Shown here: one piece after another, positions 7,705-16,563 of the stretch
Position numbering within the stretch: the first letter of the stretch is position 1
Layout of the letters: every line of letters starts with the position of its first letter
Source: Cyclobacteriaceae bacterium YHN15
GTDB lineage: Bacteria; Bacteroidota; Bacteroidia; Cytophagales; Cyclobacteriaceae
Length of the DNA stretch: 64,000 nt
Assembly (NCBI GenBank): GCA_003797895.1
Contig: RKQB01000011.1
Coordinates: 1 to 64,000, forward strand
Direction: 5' to 3'
Translations under genes and position numbers: made by a program
Notes under the pieces: model-generated
What the model saw: only the letters and a program-made list of their open reading frames with translations
The model's database searches: none
Told to the model about the DNA's origin: nothing

Positions 7705-9961
7705 ATTGCTTTTTTTTCCATCCTTTCCCTAAATACAATAATAAAAGAGGCAACAGCAACAGATCTGCAGCTAAAGCAAACGCCAAGGACATACTTATAA
7801 GCAAACCAGAATAATAGGTCACCCCAAACTGGCTGAAGATCAAAACTGAAAACCCTGAAACCAAAATCATTGTTGTCAATAGGATTGCTTTTCCCGTGTC
7901 GATAAAAGTTCTTTTCAAAGCATAAAGCCAAGTTCTCCCTTTACTTAACTCCAACCTTAACTTAGACATAAAATGAATGCTGTCATCCACTGCTATTCCG
8001 AAAGCCACAGTAAATAAAATTGCAGTTGTAAGTTTCAGATCAATTCCAAATGCCCACATCATTCCACCCATCCAAATAAGAGGGATAACATTTGGAACAA
8101 GCACTATAATGGAAATCCTCCAGGATTTAAAAAGAAATCCAGTAATGACAGCTACTAAAAAAAACGCCAATCCTAAACCTCTTAACATTTGGACTGTCAC
8201 ACTTTCATGGCTTATGTCAATCAAATGGGAAGTTCCCGTCATCCTTACTTCCAAATAATTTTCATCTATCTCATTTTCCAAAAACTTCTCCATTTGTTCT
8301 TTCAACCTCATCCCCCTCAAACTCCCATAATCCTCTACCCGGGTTGAAAGTCTGGATCTTTTAAGGTCTTCAGATACAATTTTAGAAGGAGAAAGCGCCA
8401 AAGCCTCATTCAAATAAGATTGTAATCTGATCAACTGCCCTTTAGAAGGTAAGGCATAAGCTTTTTCATTCCCGGAATTCTGTGCCTGATTCAGTTTTTT
8501 TACCAAAGTAAGCGGAGATAGGATTGCGCCTGTTTCAAAGTTTTCAATTAAAAACCCTTCAAATTTATCCAGCTCTTTTAAAACTTCCATTTGAAAGATG
8601 TTTTCAGCTTTCTTCCCGACTTCCAAAGAAAACTCCAAAGGTTTTGAACCACCGAAATTGCGATCAAAAAATCTGAATTCTTCCACCAATTTGTGTTCAC
8701 TTGGCAGATTATCCAGAATGAATCCATTGATCTGAAGCTTATTAATAGCTACAAGACTAAGAAGGGAAATTACCAGGAATAAAAATGGAAGGACTTTCTT
8801 ATTAGACAAAACAAATGAGAAGGCCTTTCTCATTCCCAACCGCCATTTTTCGGCATTTCTTTGTTCATCTGTATGGCTGAAAGCCGGAACCAGATAAAGT
8901 AATGCCGGTGTAATGAATATTACGGCTATAAACATTAAAAGAACTCCTAAACCGGTATAAAGACCGAAAAACTTCAAGGTTGGTACTGTTGTAAAGTATA
9001 AAGATATAAAACCAAGCGCAGTGGTCAGGCAAGTCAAAAATACAGCAGGTAATATTTCTGAAAATGATTTTTCAATGGCCTCCTCCTTTTCAAATCCATG
9101 CCTTAGGTAATTGAGATAGTGGTTAAAAAAATGGATAATTACAGCCAATCCGATCACAGACAAAATCGTGGGCTGCATCACAGACATAATATCCAAGGGT
9201 TTTCCGAAATACAATGGCAAAGCCAATGACCATAAAACACCAAGCACCAATGTCAATAAGGGAATTAAAATCCCCCATAAAGTCCTGAAAATGAAAAATA
9301 AGAGTAATACAATCAAAAATGAGGAAATGCCTAAAAAAAAGGAAAATTCATTTTGCATCAAATTCACAAATTCTCCCTGCGCTTTAATCTTTCCAGCCAT
9401 GAAAAAGTCAGTTAGTCCAGAATTCGAAACCGCAGAAAGGATATGCTGATATAAAATATCCCCCTCTTCTTTACTGATGCGTTGTTTGTTATGAACAAGA
9501 AGTAAAAGATAATCCCCATTTTCATTGATTAAATTCTTTTTCCATTGAAGACTTTGAAACATCTTCATTTTTGCCTCCTTTATACTGAAAGCATCATCCC
9601 ATTCAACCAATTGTTGGTACCTAATTCCAAAAGGACTAATAGTAGGCTCCTTTAAGTCCAAGATGGAGAAAACTTTTTCCACTCCTTCCATTCCTTTAAC
9701 GGTAATCATCAGTTGGTTTGCCTTCTCAAGAAAAGTAGAATCAAAAATATCAGGTTTATGACCAAGGGCTATCAACAAATAATCATTGTCATTTTCAAAT
9801 TCAGATCTGAATTGATGATAAAATGAAAGTTCATCGTCATCCTGTGGAAAAAAACTCTCAAAGTCATAATCAAATTTGATCAGGGGTTGGAATAAAAATA
9901 TCCCCAACGTTAACAACATTGATAAGCTAAATGCAAAAAATGAATTTTTCTTTTTGAACAT
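7679..9961 (-). CDS. MMPL/RND-family exporter
   Basis: 760 residues from ATG 9961; a GTG at 9967 would add two. The layout is the duplicated RND form: TM1 near 8-27, a periplasmic domain (28-205), a block of five TM segments (about 208-360), TM7 (about 393-412), a second periplasmic domain (413-600) and a last block of five TM segments (605-745). GLAVIIHFFNHYLN and FGIAVDDSIHFMSKLR are the MMPL signature helices carrying charged residues for proton coupling. Members export lipids, hopanoids or other hydrophobic compounds; the cargo here is unknown. No membrane-fusion or outer-membrane partner gene is adjacent. The 3' end overlaps the EEP-family gene on the other strand. Confidence 0.9.
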   Translation of the reverse strand: MFKKKNSFFAFSLSMLLTLGIFLFQPLIKFDYDFESFFPQDDDELSFYHQFRSEFENDNDYLLIALGHKPDIFDSTFLEKANQLMITVKGMEGVEKVFSILDLKEPTISPFGIRYQQLVEWDDAFSIKEAKMKMFQSLQWKKNLINENGDYLLLLVHNKQRISKEEGDILYQHILSAVSNSGLTDFFMAGKIKAQGEFVNLMQNEFSFFLGISSFLIVLLLFFIFRTLWGILIPLLTLVLGVLWSLALPLYFGKPLDIMSVMQPTILSVIGLAVIIHFFNHYLNYLRHGFEKEEAIEKSFSEILPAVFLTCLTTALGFISLYFTTVPTLKFFGLYTGLGVLLMFIAVIFITPALLYLVPAFSHTDEQRNAEKWRLGMRKAFSFVLSNKKVLPFLFLVISLLSLVAINKLQINGFILDNLPSEHKLVEEFRFFDRNFGGSKPLEFSLEVGKKAENIFQMEVLKELDKFEGFLIENFETGAILSPLTLVKKLNQAQNSGNEKAYALPSKGQLIRLQSYLNEALALSPSKIVSEDLKRSRLSTRVEDYGSLRGMRLKEQMEKFLENEIDENYLEVRMTGTSHLIDISHESVTVQMLRGLGLAFFLVAVITGFLFKSWRISIIVLVPNVIPLIWMGGMMWAFGIDLKLTTAILFTVAFGIAVDDSIHFMSKLRLELSKGRTWLYALKRTFIDTGKAILLTTMILVSGFSVLIFSQFGVTYYSGLLISMSLAFALAADLLLLPLLLLYLGKGWKKKQSIPDQNPQ

Positions 9962-10083
9962 GTACACTCAAAGATACCCCAAAGAAGAGAAATTGTTTTC
10001 TTTTTTAAGTCAACAAATAGCAAAACATCTTTCCAAATATTATAGATATTTCTAACTTGCCGGGAATAAAATCAGCAATAGAA

Positions 10084-10878
10084 ATGAAGCAATACCATGA
10101 CCTGATGCGGCATATTTTGGAGAACGGTGTCAAAAAAGAAGACAGAACCGGAACAGGAACTTTAAGTGTATTTGGGTATCAGATGCGCTTCAATTTGGAG
10201 GAGGGTTTTCCAGTTGTAACCACCAAAAAGCTTCATTTGAGATCAATTATCCATGAATTGCTTTGGTTTTTGAAGGGGGACAGCAATATCAAATACCTCA
10301 ATGAAAACAAGGTCTCTATTTGGGATGAATGGGCAGATGAAAATGGGGATTTAGGGCCAGTTTATGGATATCAATGGAGGCATTGGCCTGATGGTAAAGG
10401 AGGAGAAATTGATCAGATTAAGAATCTGATCCGTCAAATAAAAACCAAACCTGATAGTAGAAGACATATTGTAAGCGCATGGAATGTTGCGGACGTAGAC
10501 CATATGGCCCTTCCTCCATGCCATACCCTGTTTCAGTTTTATGTAGCAGAAGGTAAACTTTCCTGCCAGCTCTACCAAAGGAGTGCAGATGTGTTTTTGG
10601 GAGTTCCTTTCAATATCGCCTCCTATGCCCTATTCACCCTTATGGTGGCACGGGTATGTGACCTCATGCCAGGTGAGTTTGTCCATACTTTCGGAGATGC
10701 TCATCTTTACAGTAACCACCTGGATCAGGCGAAACTTCAATTGAGCAGGGATATAAGACCCTTGCCCACCATGAAAATAAATCCAGAAGTGAAGGATATT
10801 TTCGAATTTAAGTTTGAAGATTTTGAATTGTTGAATTACGATCCTCATCCACATATCAAGGCGGCAGTAGCCATTTGA
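10084..10878 (+). CDS. thyA: Thymidylate synthase
   Basis: 264 residues from ATG 10084, the same length as E. coli ThyA; an in-frame TTG at 10057 is less likely. It makes dTMP from dUMP with methylene-tetrahydrofolate. [11 protein letters not shown] binds phosphate, the nucleophile is Cys146 ([11 protein letters not shown]), [17 protein letters not shown] binds dUMP, and [12 protein letters not shown] follows. All key residues are present. Dihydrofolate reductase, often the next gene, is absent here. It stands alone, with a strong terminator right after the stop, and is divergent from the MMPL exporter. Confidence 0.98.
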   Translation: MKQYHDLMRHILENGVKKEDRTGTGTLSVFGYQMRFNLEEGFPVVTTKKLHLRSIIHELLWFLKGDSNIKYLNENKVSIWDEWADENGDLGPVYGYQWRHWPDGKGGEIDQIKNLIRQIKTKPDSRRHIVSAWNVADVDHMALPPCHTLFQFYVAEGKLSCQLYQRSADVFLGVPFNIASYALFTLMVARVCDLMPGEFVHTFGDAHLYSNHLDQAKLQLSRDIRPLPTMKINPEVKDIFEFKFEDFELLNYDPHPHIKAAVAI

Positions 10879-10880
10879 CA

Positions 10881-10910
10881 AAGAAGGCTCAAAAGCCTTC
10901 TTTTCCTTTT
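10881..10910 (+). terminator. Rho-independent terminator of thyA
   Basis: AAGAAGGCT (10881-10889), loop CAAA, AGCCTTCTT (10894-10902), then TTCCTTTT. Confidence 0.9.
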
Positions 10911-11017
10911 ATATGAATTTCAATCCATTGCAATTTTCTCTATCCACCGACAATTGATTTTTTATGGGTTCGTAATAAAAATCTTACTTATCTTTAATTG
11001 TCTAATTTTCAATACAT

Positions 11018-12517
11018 ATGAAATTCAAAATCCACGTCTTTCTGTTCTTTGCATTGCTTTTTTCAGCTTGTAAAAATGAAATCCAAACCAAGGAAGCAGA
11101 GATTGTTCATTTCAATGAACCTTTCCGCCCACAATTTCATTTTTCACCTCCCACCGGTTGGATGAATGATCCAAATGGTATGGTTTTCTTAGATGGAGAA
11201 TATCACCTTTTTTACCAATATTATCCAGATAGTACTGTTTGGGGCCCTATGCATTGGGGCCATGCCATTTCAAGGGATCTGGTGTATTGGGAACATTTGC
11301 CAATAGCTTTGGAGCCGGATGAGCATGGGTGGATATTTTCGGGTTCTGCTGTTATAGATCACAACAATTCAAGTGGCCTGGGTTCAATTGAAAATCCAGC
11401 CATGGTTGCCATTTACACTTATCATGATCCTGTCGGAGAAAAAGAACAACGTAACGATTTTCAAACCCAGGGAATAGCCTACAGCAATGACAAAGGCAGA
11501 ACTTGGAAAAAATATGCAGATAACCCAGTACTTAAAAATCCTGGCATTCGGGATTTCAGGGACCCAAAAGTGATGTGGTTAGAGGAAGAAAATGGCAAAG
11601 GAAAATGGCTTATGTCTTTGGCTGTTTTGGACAAAATCAGTTTTTACTCCTCACCCAATCTATTGGATTGGTCTTTTGAAAGTGATTTTAATCCGGATTG
11701 GGCCGCTTATGGTGGCGTATGGGAATGTCCTGATTTATTTCCTCTAAAAACAGACGACGGAACGGTAAAATGGATTCTTTTTGTCAGCATTAATCCAGGT
11801 GGACCTCAAGGAGGCTCAGCAACACAATACTTTATCGGGGATTTTGATGGAAAAACATTTATAACGGAAAGCCTGGAGGTCAAATGGCTGGATCATGGTG
11901 CGGATAATTATGCGGGTGTGACCTGGTCAAATATTCCAGAGTCAGATGGTAGGAAAATTTTCATCGGATGGATGAGCAATTGGCAATACGCCCAAGTTGT
12001 CCCTACCACCCCATGGCGTTCGGCTATGACCATTCCCCGTAAGTTGGAATTAGTCAAAAAAGGGTCTGAATACCTGGTTGCTTCAAGACCCGTATTGGAA
12101 CTTGAAAAGCTGCGAACCAAATCACAAATAGCAAATGGACAAGAATTAATTTTGGAAAATGCGTTGACAGAACTGGAATTGATACCTGATCAACAGGATT
12201 TTAGCATCACTTTTTTTAATGACAAAAACGAAAAAGTCACACTGGAACATAAAGATGGACATCTTATATTTGATAGAAGCCAATCAGGTAATACCGGATT
12301 TAATGATGACTTTAAAAACAAACATATGACTCCTGTAATAGGAACATCCATTAATAAGATAAGAATCTTTCTTGACCGATCCTCAATGGAGATTTTCTTC
12401 AATGAAGGAGAAATTACGCTTACGGAGCTTGTTTTTCCTACGGAATACTTTTCAAAAGTTAAACTGGAGGGATTTAAACTTGAAAGTAAAATCCATAATC
12501 TGAAATCAATCTGGTAA
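11018..12517 (+). CDS. GH32 beta-fructosidase lipoprotein (levanase/exo-inulinase type)
   Basis: 499 residues. A lipoprotein signal ends at Cys18 (FALLFSAC). The five-bladed propeller at about 35-345 carries the GH32 triad: Asp51 nucleophile in GWMNDPNG, Asp182 in FRDPK (transition-state stabiliser) and Glu236 in VWECPDLF (acid/base). A beta-sandwich follows (about 360-499). It should release fructose from levan, inulin or sucrose outside the cytoplasm. Downstream are a sugar MFS porter and a fructokinase, giving a complete cleave-import-phosphorylate path. The 160-base gap before the porter leaves room for a second promoter. Confidence 0.95.
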   Translation: MKFKIHVFLFFALLFSACKNEIQTKEAEIVHFNEPFRPQFHFSPPTGWMNDPNGMVFLDGEYHLFYQYYPDSTVWGPMHWGHAISRDLVYWEHLPIALEPDEHGWIFSGSAVIDHNNSSGLGSIENPAMVAIYTYHDPVGEKEQRNDFQTQGIAYSNDKGRTWKKYADNPVLKNPGIRDFRDPKVMWLEEENGKGKWLMSLAVLDKISFYSSPNLLDWSFESDFNPDWAAYGGVWECPDLFPLKTDDGTVKWILFVSINPGGPQGGSATQYFIGDFDGKTFITESLEVKWLDHGADNYAGVTWSNIPESDGRKIFIGWMSNWQYAQVVPTTPWRSAMTIPRKLELVKKGSEYLVASRPVLELEKLRTKSQIANGQELILENALTELELIPDQQDFSITFFNDKNEKVTLEHKDGHLIFDRSQSGNTGFNDDFKNKHMTPVIGTSINKIRIFLDRSSMEIFFNEGEITLTELVFPTEYFSKVKLEGFKLESKIHNLKSIW

Positions 12518-12677
12518 ATTTTGCTTTTCCTATTAAATCTTAATCTTTGTGTATAAGGATTTGATATAATGTAATTTTACTGGATTTATTAGCGCTGCAA
12601 TATTGAGTAAGAATACGCTGTTGATCAAGTGCCAACTTTAATAGTCCCGGATAATATAAACCATATAACCCATACCC

Positions 12678-14021
12678 ATGCAAAGCAAAAATTACGTTCT
12701 CTTTCTATCCATAACAGCAGCCCTTGGTGGGTTTTTATTTGGATTTGATACAGCCGTTATTTCAGGTGCTGAAAGAGACATTCAGGTACTTTGGAATCTT
12801 AGTGATTGGAACCACGGATTGGCTGTTGCAATGGCATTATATGGGACGGTTATAGGCGCCTTATTTGGAGGAATACCTGCTGATAAATTTGGGAGAAAAA
12901 ACTCCTTGTTATGGATAGGTGTTTTCTATTTGGTATCTGCATTAGGTTCAGCTTGGGCCAATGATGTCAATTCTTTTATGTTTTTCAGATTCCTTGGAGG
13001 ATTGGGGGTGGGAGCATCTTCAGTAGTGGCTCCGATGTATATATCCGAAATAGCTCCTGCTTCTAGAAGAGGGCAATTGGTTGCACTGTACCAATTCAAT
13101 ATTGTATTCGGTATTTTGATGGCCTATTTTTCAAACTACCTTATAGGGACAGCCAATTTAAATGAGGCTTGGAGATGGATGCTTGGTGTAGAGGCAATTC
13201 CTGCCTTGATTTATTCTATATTGATCTTCAAAGTACCAAAAAGTCCAAGGTGGCTGATTGCCAAGAAAGGGGATTTTGATTCTGCTAGGTCAATTCTGAG
13301 CAAAACAGACCCTGAAGGCGTGGATGCTGCGATGGAACTCGCCATTGCTGAAAGTAAAGAAATAAAAGGAAAAGTAGCTGCTACCGCCCTATTCAATCCC
13401 CGATTCAGAAAAATCTCCTTTTTTGCTTTTTTGATGGCCTTCTTCAATCAGATGTCAGGAATCAACGCTATCATCTATTTCGCTCCGAGGATTTTTGAAG
13501 CTGCAGGCATATCGACGGAAGATGCCTTATTGTCCACCATAGGAATTGGGGCTATTAATTTGGTGGCCACCATGTTAGGCCTTTATTTTATTGATAAACT
13601 TGGCAGGAAGAAATTAATGTACATTGGTTCTGTCGGTTATATCATATCCCTTTCACTGATGGCATACAGTTATTTTGGTGGAGCCATAAGTAATCAATTA
13701 CTACCTTACTTCGTGTTTATGTTTATAGCCTCCCATGCCATTGGACAAGGATCGGTGATCTGGGTATTTATAGCTGAAATATTCCCCAATGAATTACGCG
13801 CTTTCGGCCAATCACTTGGCTCTTTCACCCATTGGGTATTGGCGGCATTGATTGCCAATGTTTTTCCTTTCTTTGCCAATAGTTTCGGGGCTGGAAATAT
13901 ATTTGCATTCTTTGCTTTGATGATGGTACTACAGTTGCTTTGGGTTGCATTCCGAATGCCGGAAACCAAAGGACGATCTTTGGAAGAAATTCAAAAAGAC
14001 CTACAAAAAGAACATGTCTAA
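12678..14021 (+). CDS. Sugar porter family MFS transporter
   Basis: 447 residues with 12 predicted membrane helices. Sugar-porter signatures are visible: GGFLFGFDTAVISGA at the start, the loop DKFGRKNSLL, RFLGGLGVGASSVVAPMYISEIAPASRRG after TM4 (the PESPR-like region is PKSPRWLI), NQMSGINAIIYFAP in TM7, DKLGRKKLM and a final PETKGRSLEEI. This is a proton-coupled monosaccharide symporter. Fructose is the likely substrate because of the GH32 enzyme upstream and the fructokinase whose ATG overlaps its last 8 bases, but glucose or xylose cannot be excluded. Confidence 0.93.
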   Translation: MQSKNYVLFLSITAALGGFLFGFDTAVISGAERDIQVLWNLSDWNHGLAVAMALYGTVIGALFGGIPADKFGRKNSLLWIGVFYLVSALGSAWANDVNSFMFFRFLGGLGVGASSVVAPMYISEIAPASRRGQLVALYQFNIVFGILMAYFSNYLIGTANLNEAWRWMLGVEAIPALIYSILIFKVPKSPRWLIAKKGDFDSARSILSKTDPEGVDAAMELAIAESKEIKGKVAATALFNPRFRKISFFAFLMAFFNQMSGINAIIYFAPRIFEAAGISTEDALLSTIGIGAINLVATMLGLYFIDKLGRKKLMYIGSVGYIISLSLMAYSYFGGAISNQLLPYFVFMFIASHAIGQGSVIWVFIAEIFPNELRAFGQSLGSFTHWVLAALIANVFPFFANSFGAGNIFAFFALMMVLQLLWVAFRMPETKGRSLEEIQKDLQKEHV

Positions 14022-14925
14022 AAAAATTGTTTGCTTTGGCGAAATGCTATGGGACTGTTTCCCCGAAAAAGAAATCCCTGGTGGAGCTCCTATGAATGTA
14101 GCATTGCATTTACAACAGTTGGGATTTGACGTCAAGATGATATCCAAAATAGGAAATGATGAAAGGGGGCAAAAAATACTGGAATTTGTGGAGGGTTATG
14201 GTTTGGACACATCCTGCATACAACATGATGAGCAGCATCCTACCGGTACAGTTCAGGTGGACAACAGTAATGTGGAAAACATCAAATATACCATTGTCTC
14301 TCCGGTAGCTTGGGATTTTATAGGATTAAGAAATGAGACACTTAAAGCAGTACAGGCTGCAGATGCCTTTATTTTTGGTTCTTTATCCGTAAGAAATCAT
14401 GGGAGTTGGGAAACCCTATATCACCTGCTCCACGAACCAGTGCTCAAAATTTTCGACATCAATCTTAGGGCACCTTTCTATGATTTTGAGCAGATTGAAA
14501 TTATTCTTGGCTATACGGATATTTTAAAAATCAACGAAGACGAACTACTCATCGTAGCAGATTACTTTGATATTGCTATGCCCGAAAAAGCCAACTACCT
14601 GGAAAAGGCCAAATTGGTCAGCACTTATTTGACCGAACATTTTCCCATTGCCATGGTCTGCGTAACATTAGGTGCCAAAGGGGCATTGGTCTATCAGGAT
14701 GGTAATATCATATCCCATCCCGGATACAAGGTAAATGTTGAGGATACAGTCGGTTCGGGGGATGCCTTTCTGAGTGGATTTGTCAAAACTTATCTGGAAA
14801 ACAAAAAATCGGATGAAATTTTGGATTTTGCCTGTGCCATGGGCGCTTTTGTTGCTACCCAAAAAGGGGGTACTCCGAGGTATAAGTTGGAGGATATTTT
14901 AACTGTAAAAAGTACCTCAAAGTAG
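14014..14925 (+). CDS. PfkB-family sugar kinase, probable fructokinase
   Basis: 303 residues from ATG 14014, which overlaps the porter gene by 8 bases; longer in-frame starts lie inside that gene. The N-terminal PfkB signature is PGGAPMNVALHLQQLGFDV and the C-terminal one DTVGSGDAFLSGF, with catalytic base Asp250. FGEMLWDCFPEKEIPGGAPMN is typical of bacterial fructokinases rather than ribokinases or 2-keto-3-deoxygluconate kinases. It would phosphorylate imported fructose to fructose 6-phosphate (or 1-phosphate) with ATP. Translational coupling to the porter and the GH32 gene upstream supports fructose as substrate. Confidence 0.9.
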   Translation: MSKKIVCFGEMLWDCFPEKEIPGGAPMNVALHLQQLGFDVKMISKIGNDERGQKILEFVEGYGLDTSCIQHDEQHPTGTVQVDNSNVENIKYTIVSPVAWDFIGLRNETLKAVQAADAFIFGSLSVRNHGSWETLYHLLHEPVLKIFDINLRAPFYDFEQIEIILGYTDILKINEDELLIVADYFDIAMPEKANYLEKAKLVSTYLTEHFPIAMVCVTLGAKGALVYQDGNIISHPGYKVNVEDTVGSGDAFLSGFVKTYLENKKSDEILDFACAMGAFVATQKGGTPRYKLEDILTVKSTSK

Positions 14926-14989
14926 GTTCGATTTGAACCACAAAAATCGCATGAGATTGAATCGAATTTACCCGCCACTGCTGCACGAG

Positions 14990-15028
14990 ACCAAGCTAAA
15001 AAGCTCTAGTAGAGCTTTTTAGCTTGGT
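14990..15028. terminator. Long bidirectional hairpin between fructokinase and xylulokinase genes
   Basis: An 18-base perfect stem (14990-15007 with 15011-15028) closes a 3-base loop. It lies between two converging genes and probably ends transcription from both sides, although T runs are short. An outer inverted repeat (GAACCACAAAA at 14935, TTTTGTGGTTC at 15042) surrounds it. Confidence 0.75.
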
Positions 15029-15071
15029 AATCTTTTGTCAATTTTGTGGTTCTTAGATTTATTCTTCTCGT

Positions 15072-16562
15072 TTAAACAACCCTTGATAGTGCCTCTTTCC
15101 ATTGTCCATATACCTCAGTATATGCCCTTACCTTTTCTTTTTCCGGTTCAAAAACCGACGAACGTTCCAATCCTGCAAATGCTTCTTTGGCATTCGCATA
15201 GATTCCTGATCCAATCCCTGCTCCTCTGGCAGCTCCCTGCGAACCATCGGTATCGTAAAGCTCCAAACTGACTTGGTTCATATTCACAAAAGCATCTCTA
15301 AACAATGGACTAAGAAACATATTGGCCTTACCGGCTTTTACTGTATTAAGGTTAAGTCCCATTGCCTTCATGATATCAAAGCCATATTTCAAAGAGGAAA
15401 CAATCCCTTCCTGAACGGCCCTCAGCACATGCCTTCTGTCATGTTGGAGTAAATTTAACCCTATCATATGAGCCCCAATAGGTTTGTTTTCCATGATTCG
15501 TTCAACCCCATTTCCAAATGGGATAAAACTTAACCCATCGGCTCCAATTTCTACCTCAGCTGCCCATTCATTCATCTGTGGATAGGAAATGGACTCCCCT
15601 CCCAACAATCTTTTTGTCCAGGAATTCAATATCCCTGTTCCATTCACGCAAAGTAATACCCCAAACCTTGGATTATCTTTTCTGTGGTTGACATGAACAA
15701 ATGTATTTACCCTGGATTGAGGGTCATAAACGGGTTTGGTACTGACACCATAAACTGTTCCCGAAGTGCCTGCCGTAGTGGCTAATTCACCTTCCTCAAG
15801 TACATTGAGCGAAAAGGCATTATTAGGTTGATCTCCAGCCCGATACGTTACCGGTACCCCTGGTTCTATTCCCAAAATAGCAGAAGCCTCTTCAGTAACC
15901 CTTCCTTGTTCGGAAAAAGAAGGAACAACATCTGCAATCAGACTCTCCTCTATTCCATAATATTCTAAGAGTTTTTTAGAGAGTCTGTTTTCCTGAAAAT
16001 CCCAAAATATCCCTTCTGATAAGCCTGTTTCGGAAGTCTTTATTTCCCCTGTCAACTTCATGGCTATAAAATCTCCCGGTAACATGATTTTATGAATCAG
16101 GGCATATTTTTCAGGTTCATTTTCTTTTACCCATTTGAGTTTGGATGCAGTGAAATTTCCGGGAGAATTAAGCAAGCGAGGCAAACAATAATCTGCTCCA
16201 AGTTCTTCAAATGCCTTATTTCCTAACTCAACAGCCCTGCTGTCACACCAAATAATGGATGGCCTGATAACATTTTTGTTTTTGTCGACACAGACTAAAC
16301 CGTGCATTTGGTAGGAAATACCAATGGCCTTCAATTCTCCTTTTTGGACATTACCGGTCTTTAAAATTTCATGTGTGGTCTCAATAATGTATTTCCACCA
16401 CATATCCGGGTCCTGTTCTGCCCAATCTTTATGCGGTGCCATAATAGGCATTTCAACTTTTGGCAAACCTTCTGAAGCAACTACTTTTCCAGTATCTGCA
16501 TCCAATAATGTAGCTTTAACAGAAGAGCTGCCAATATCATAACCAATCAATAATCTTCTCAT
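15072..16562 (-). CDS. xylB: Xylulokinase
   Basis: 496 residues from ATG 16562, one base after the stop of the symporter gene; a TTG at 16577 would overlap it. FGGY-family features: GYDIGSSSVKATLLD (phosphate 1 loop), DWAEQDPDMWW, SYQMHGLVCVD, IIWCDSRA, AGTSGTVYGVS, and DGSQGAARGAGIGSG near the C-terminus. The MHG and WCDSR segments are those of XylB. It makes D-xylulose 5-phosphate from D-xylulose and ATP. Xylose isomerase, usually beside it, is not in the window. Context (Na+/sugar symporter, GH10, GH67) fits xylan use. Confidence 0.93.
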   Translation of the reverse strand: MRRLLIGYDIGSSSVKATLLDADTGKVVASEGLPKVEMPIMAPHKDWAEQDPDMWWKYIIETTHEILKTGNVQKGELKAIGISYQMHGLVCVDKNKNVIRPSIIWCDSRAVELGNKAFEELGADYCLPRLLNSPGNFTASKLKWVKENEPEKYALIHKIMLPGDFIAMKLTGEIKTSETGLSEGIFWDFQENRLSKKLLEYYGIEESLIADVVPSFSEQGRVTEEASAILGIEPGVPVTYRAGDQPNNAFSLNVLEEGELATTAGTSGTVYGVSTKPVYDPQSRVNTFVHVNHRKDNPRFGVLLCVNGTGILNSWTKRLLGGESISYPQMNEWAAEVEIGADGLSFIPFGNGVERIMENKPIGAHMIGLNLLQHDRRHVLRAVQEGIVSSLKYGFDIMKAMGLNLNTVKAGKANMFLSPLFRDAFVNMNQVSLELYDTDGSQGAARGAGIGSGIYANAKEAFAGLERSSVFEPEKEKVRAYTEVYGQWKEALSRVV

Positions 16563-16563
16563 A

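Noticed and set aside
12546-12579. Promoter before the sugar MFS gene (TTTG...TAATTTTA)
   Set aside because: The spacer is 22 bases and the -7 element lacks the final G; too weak to list.
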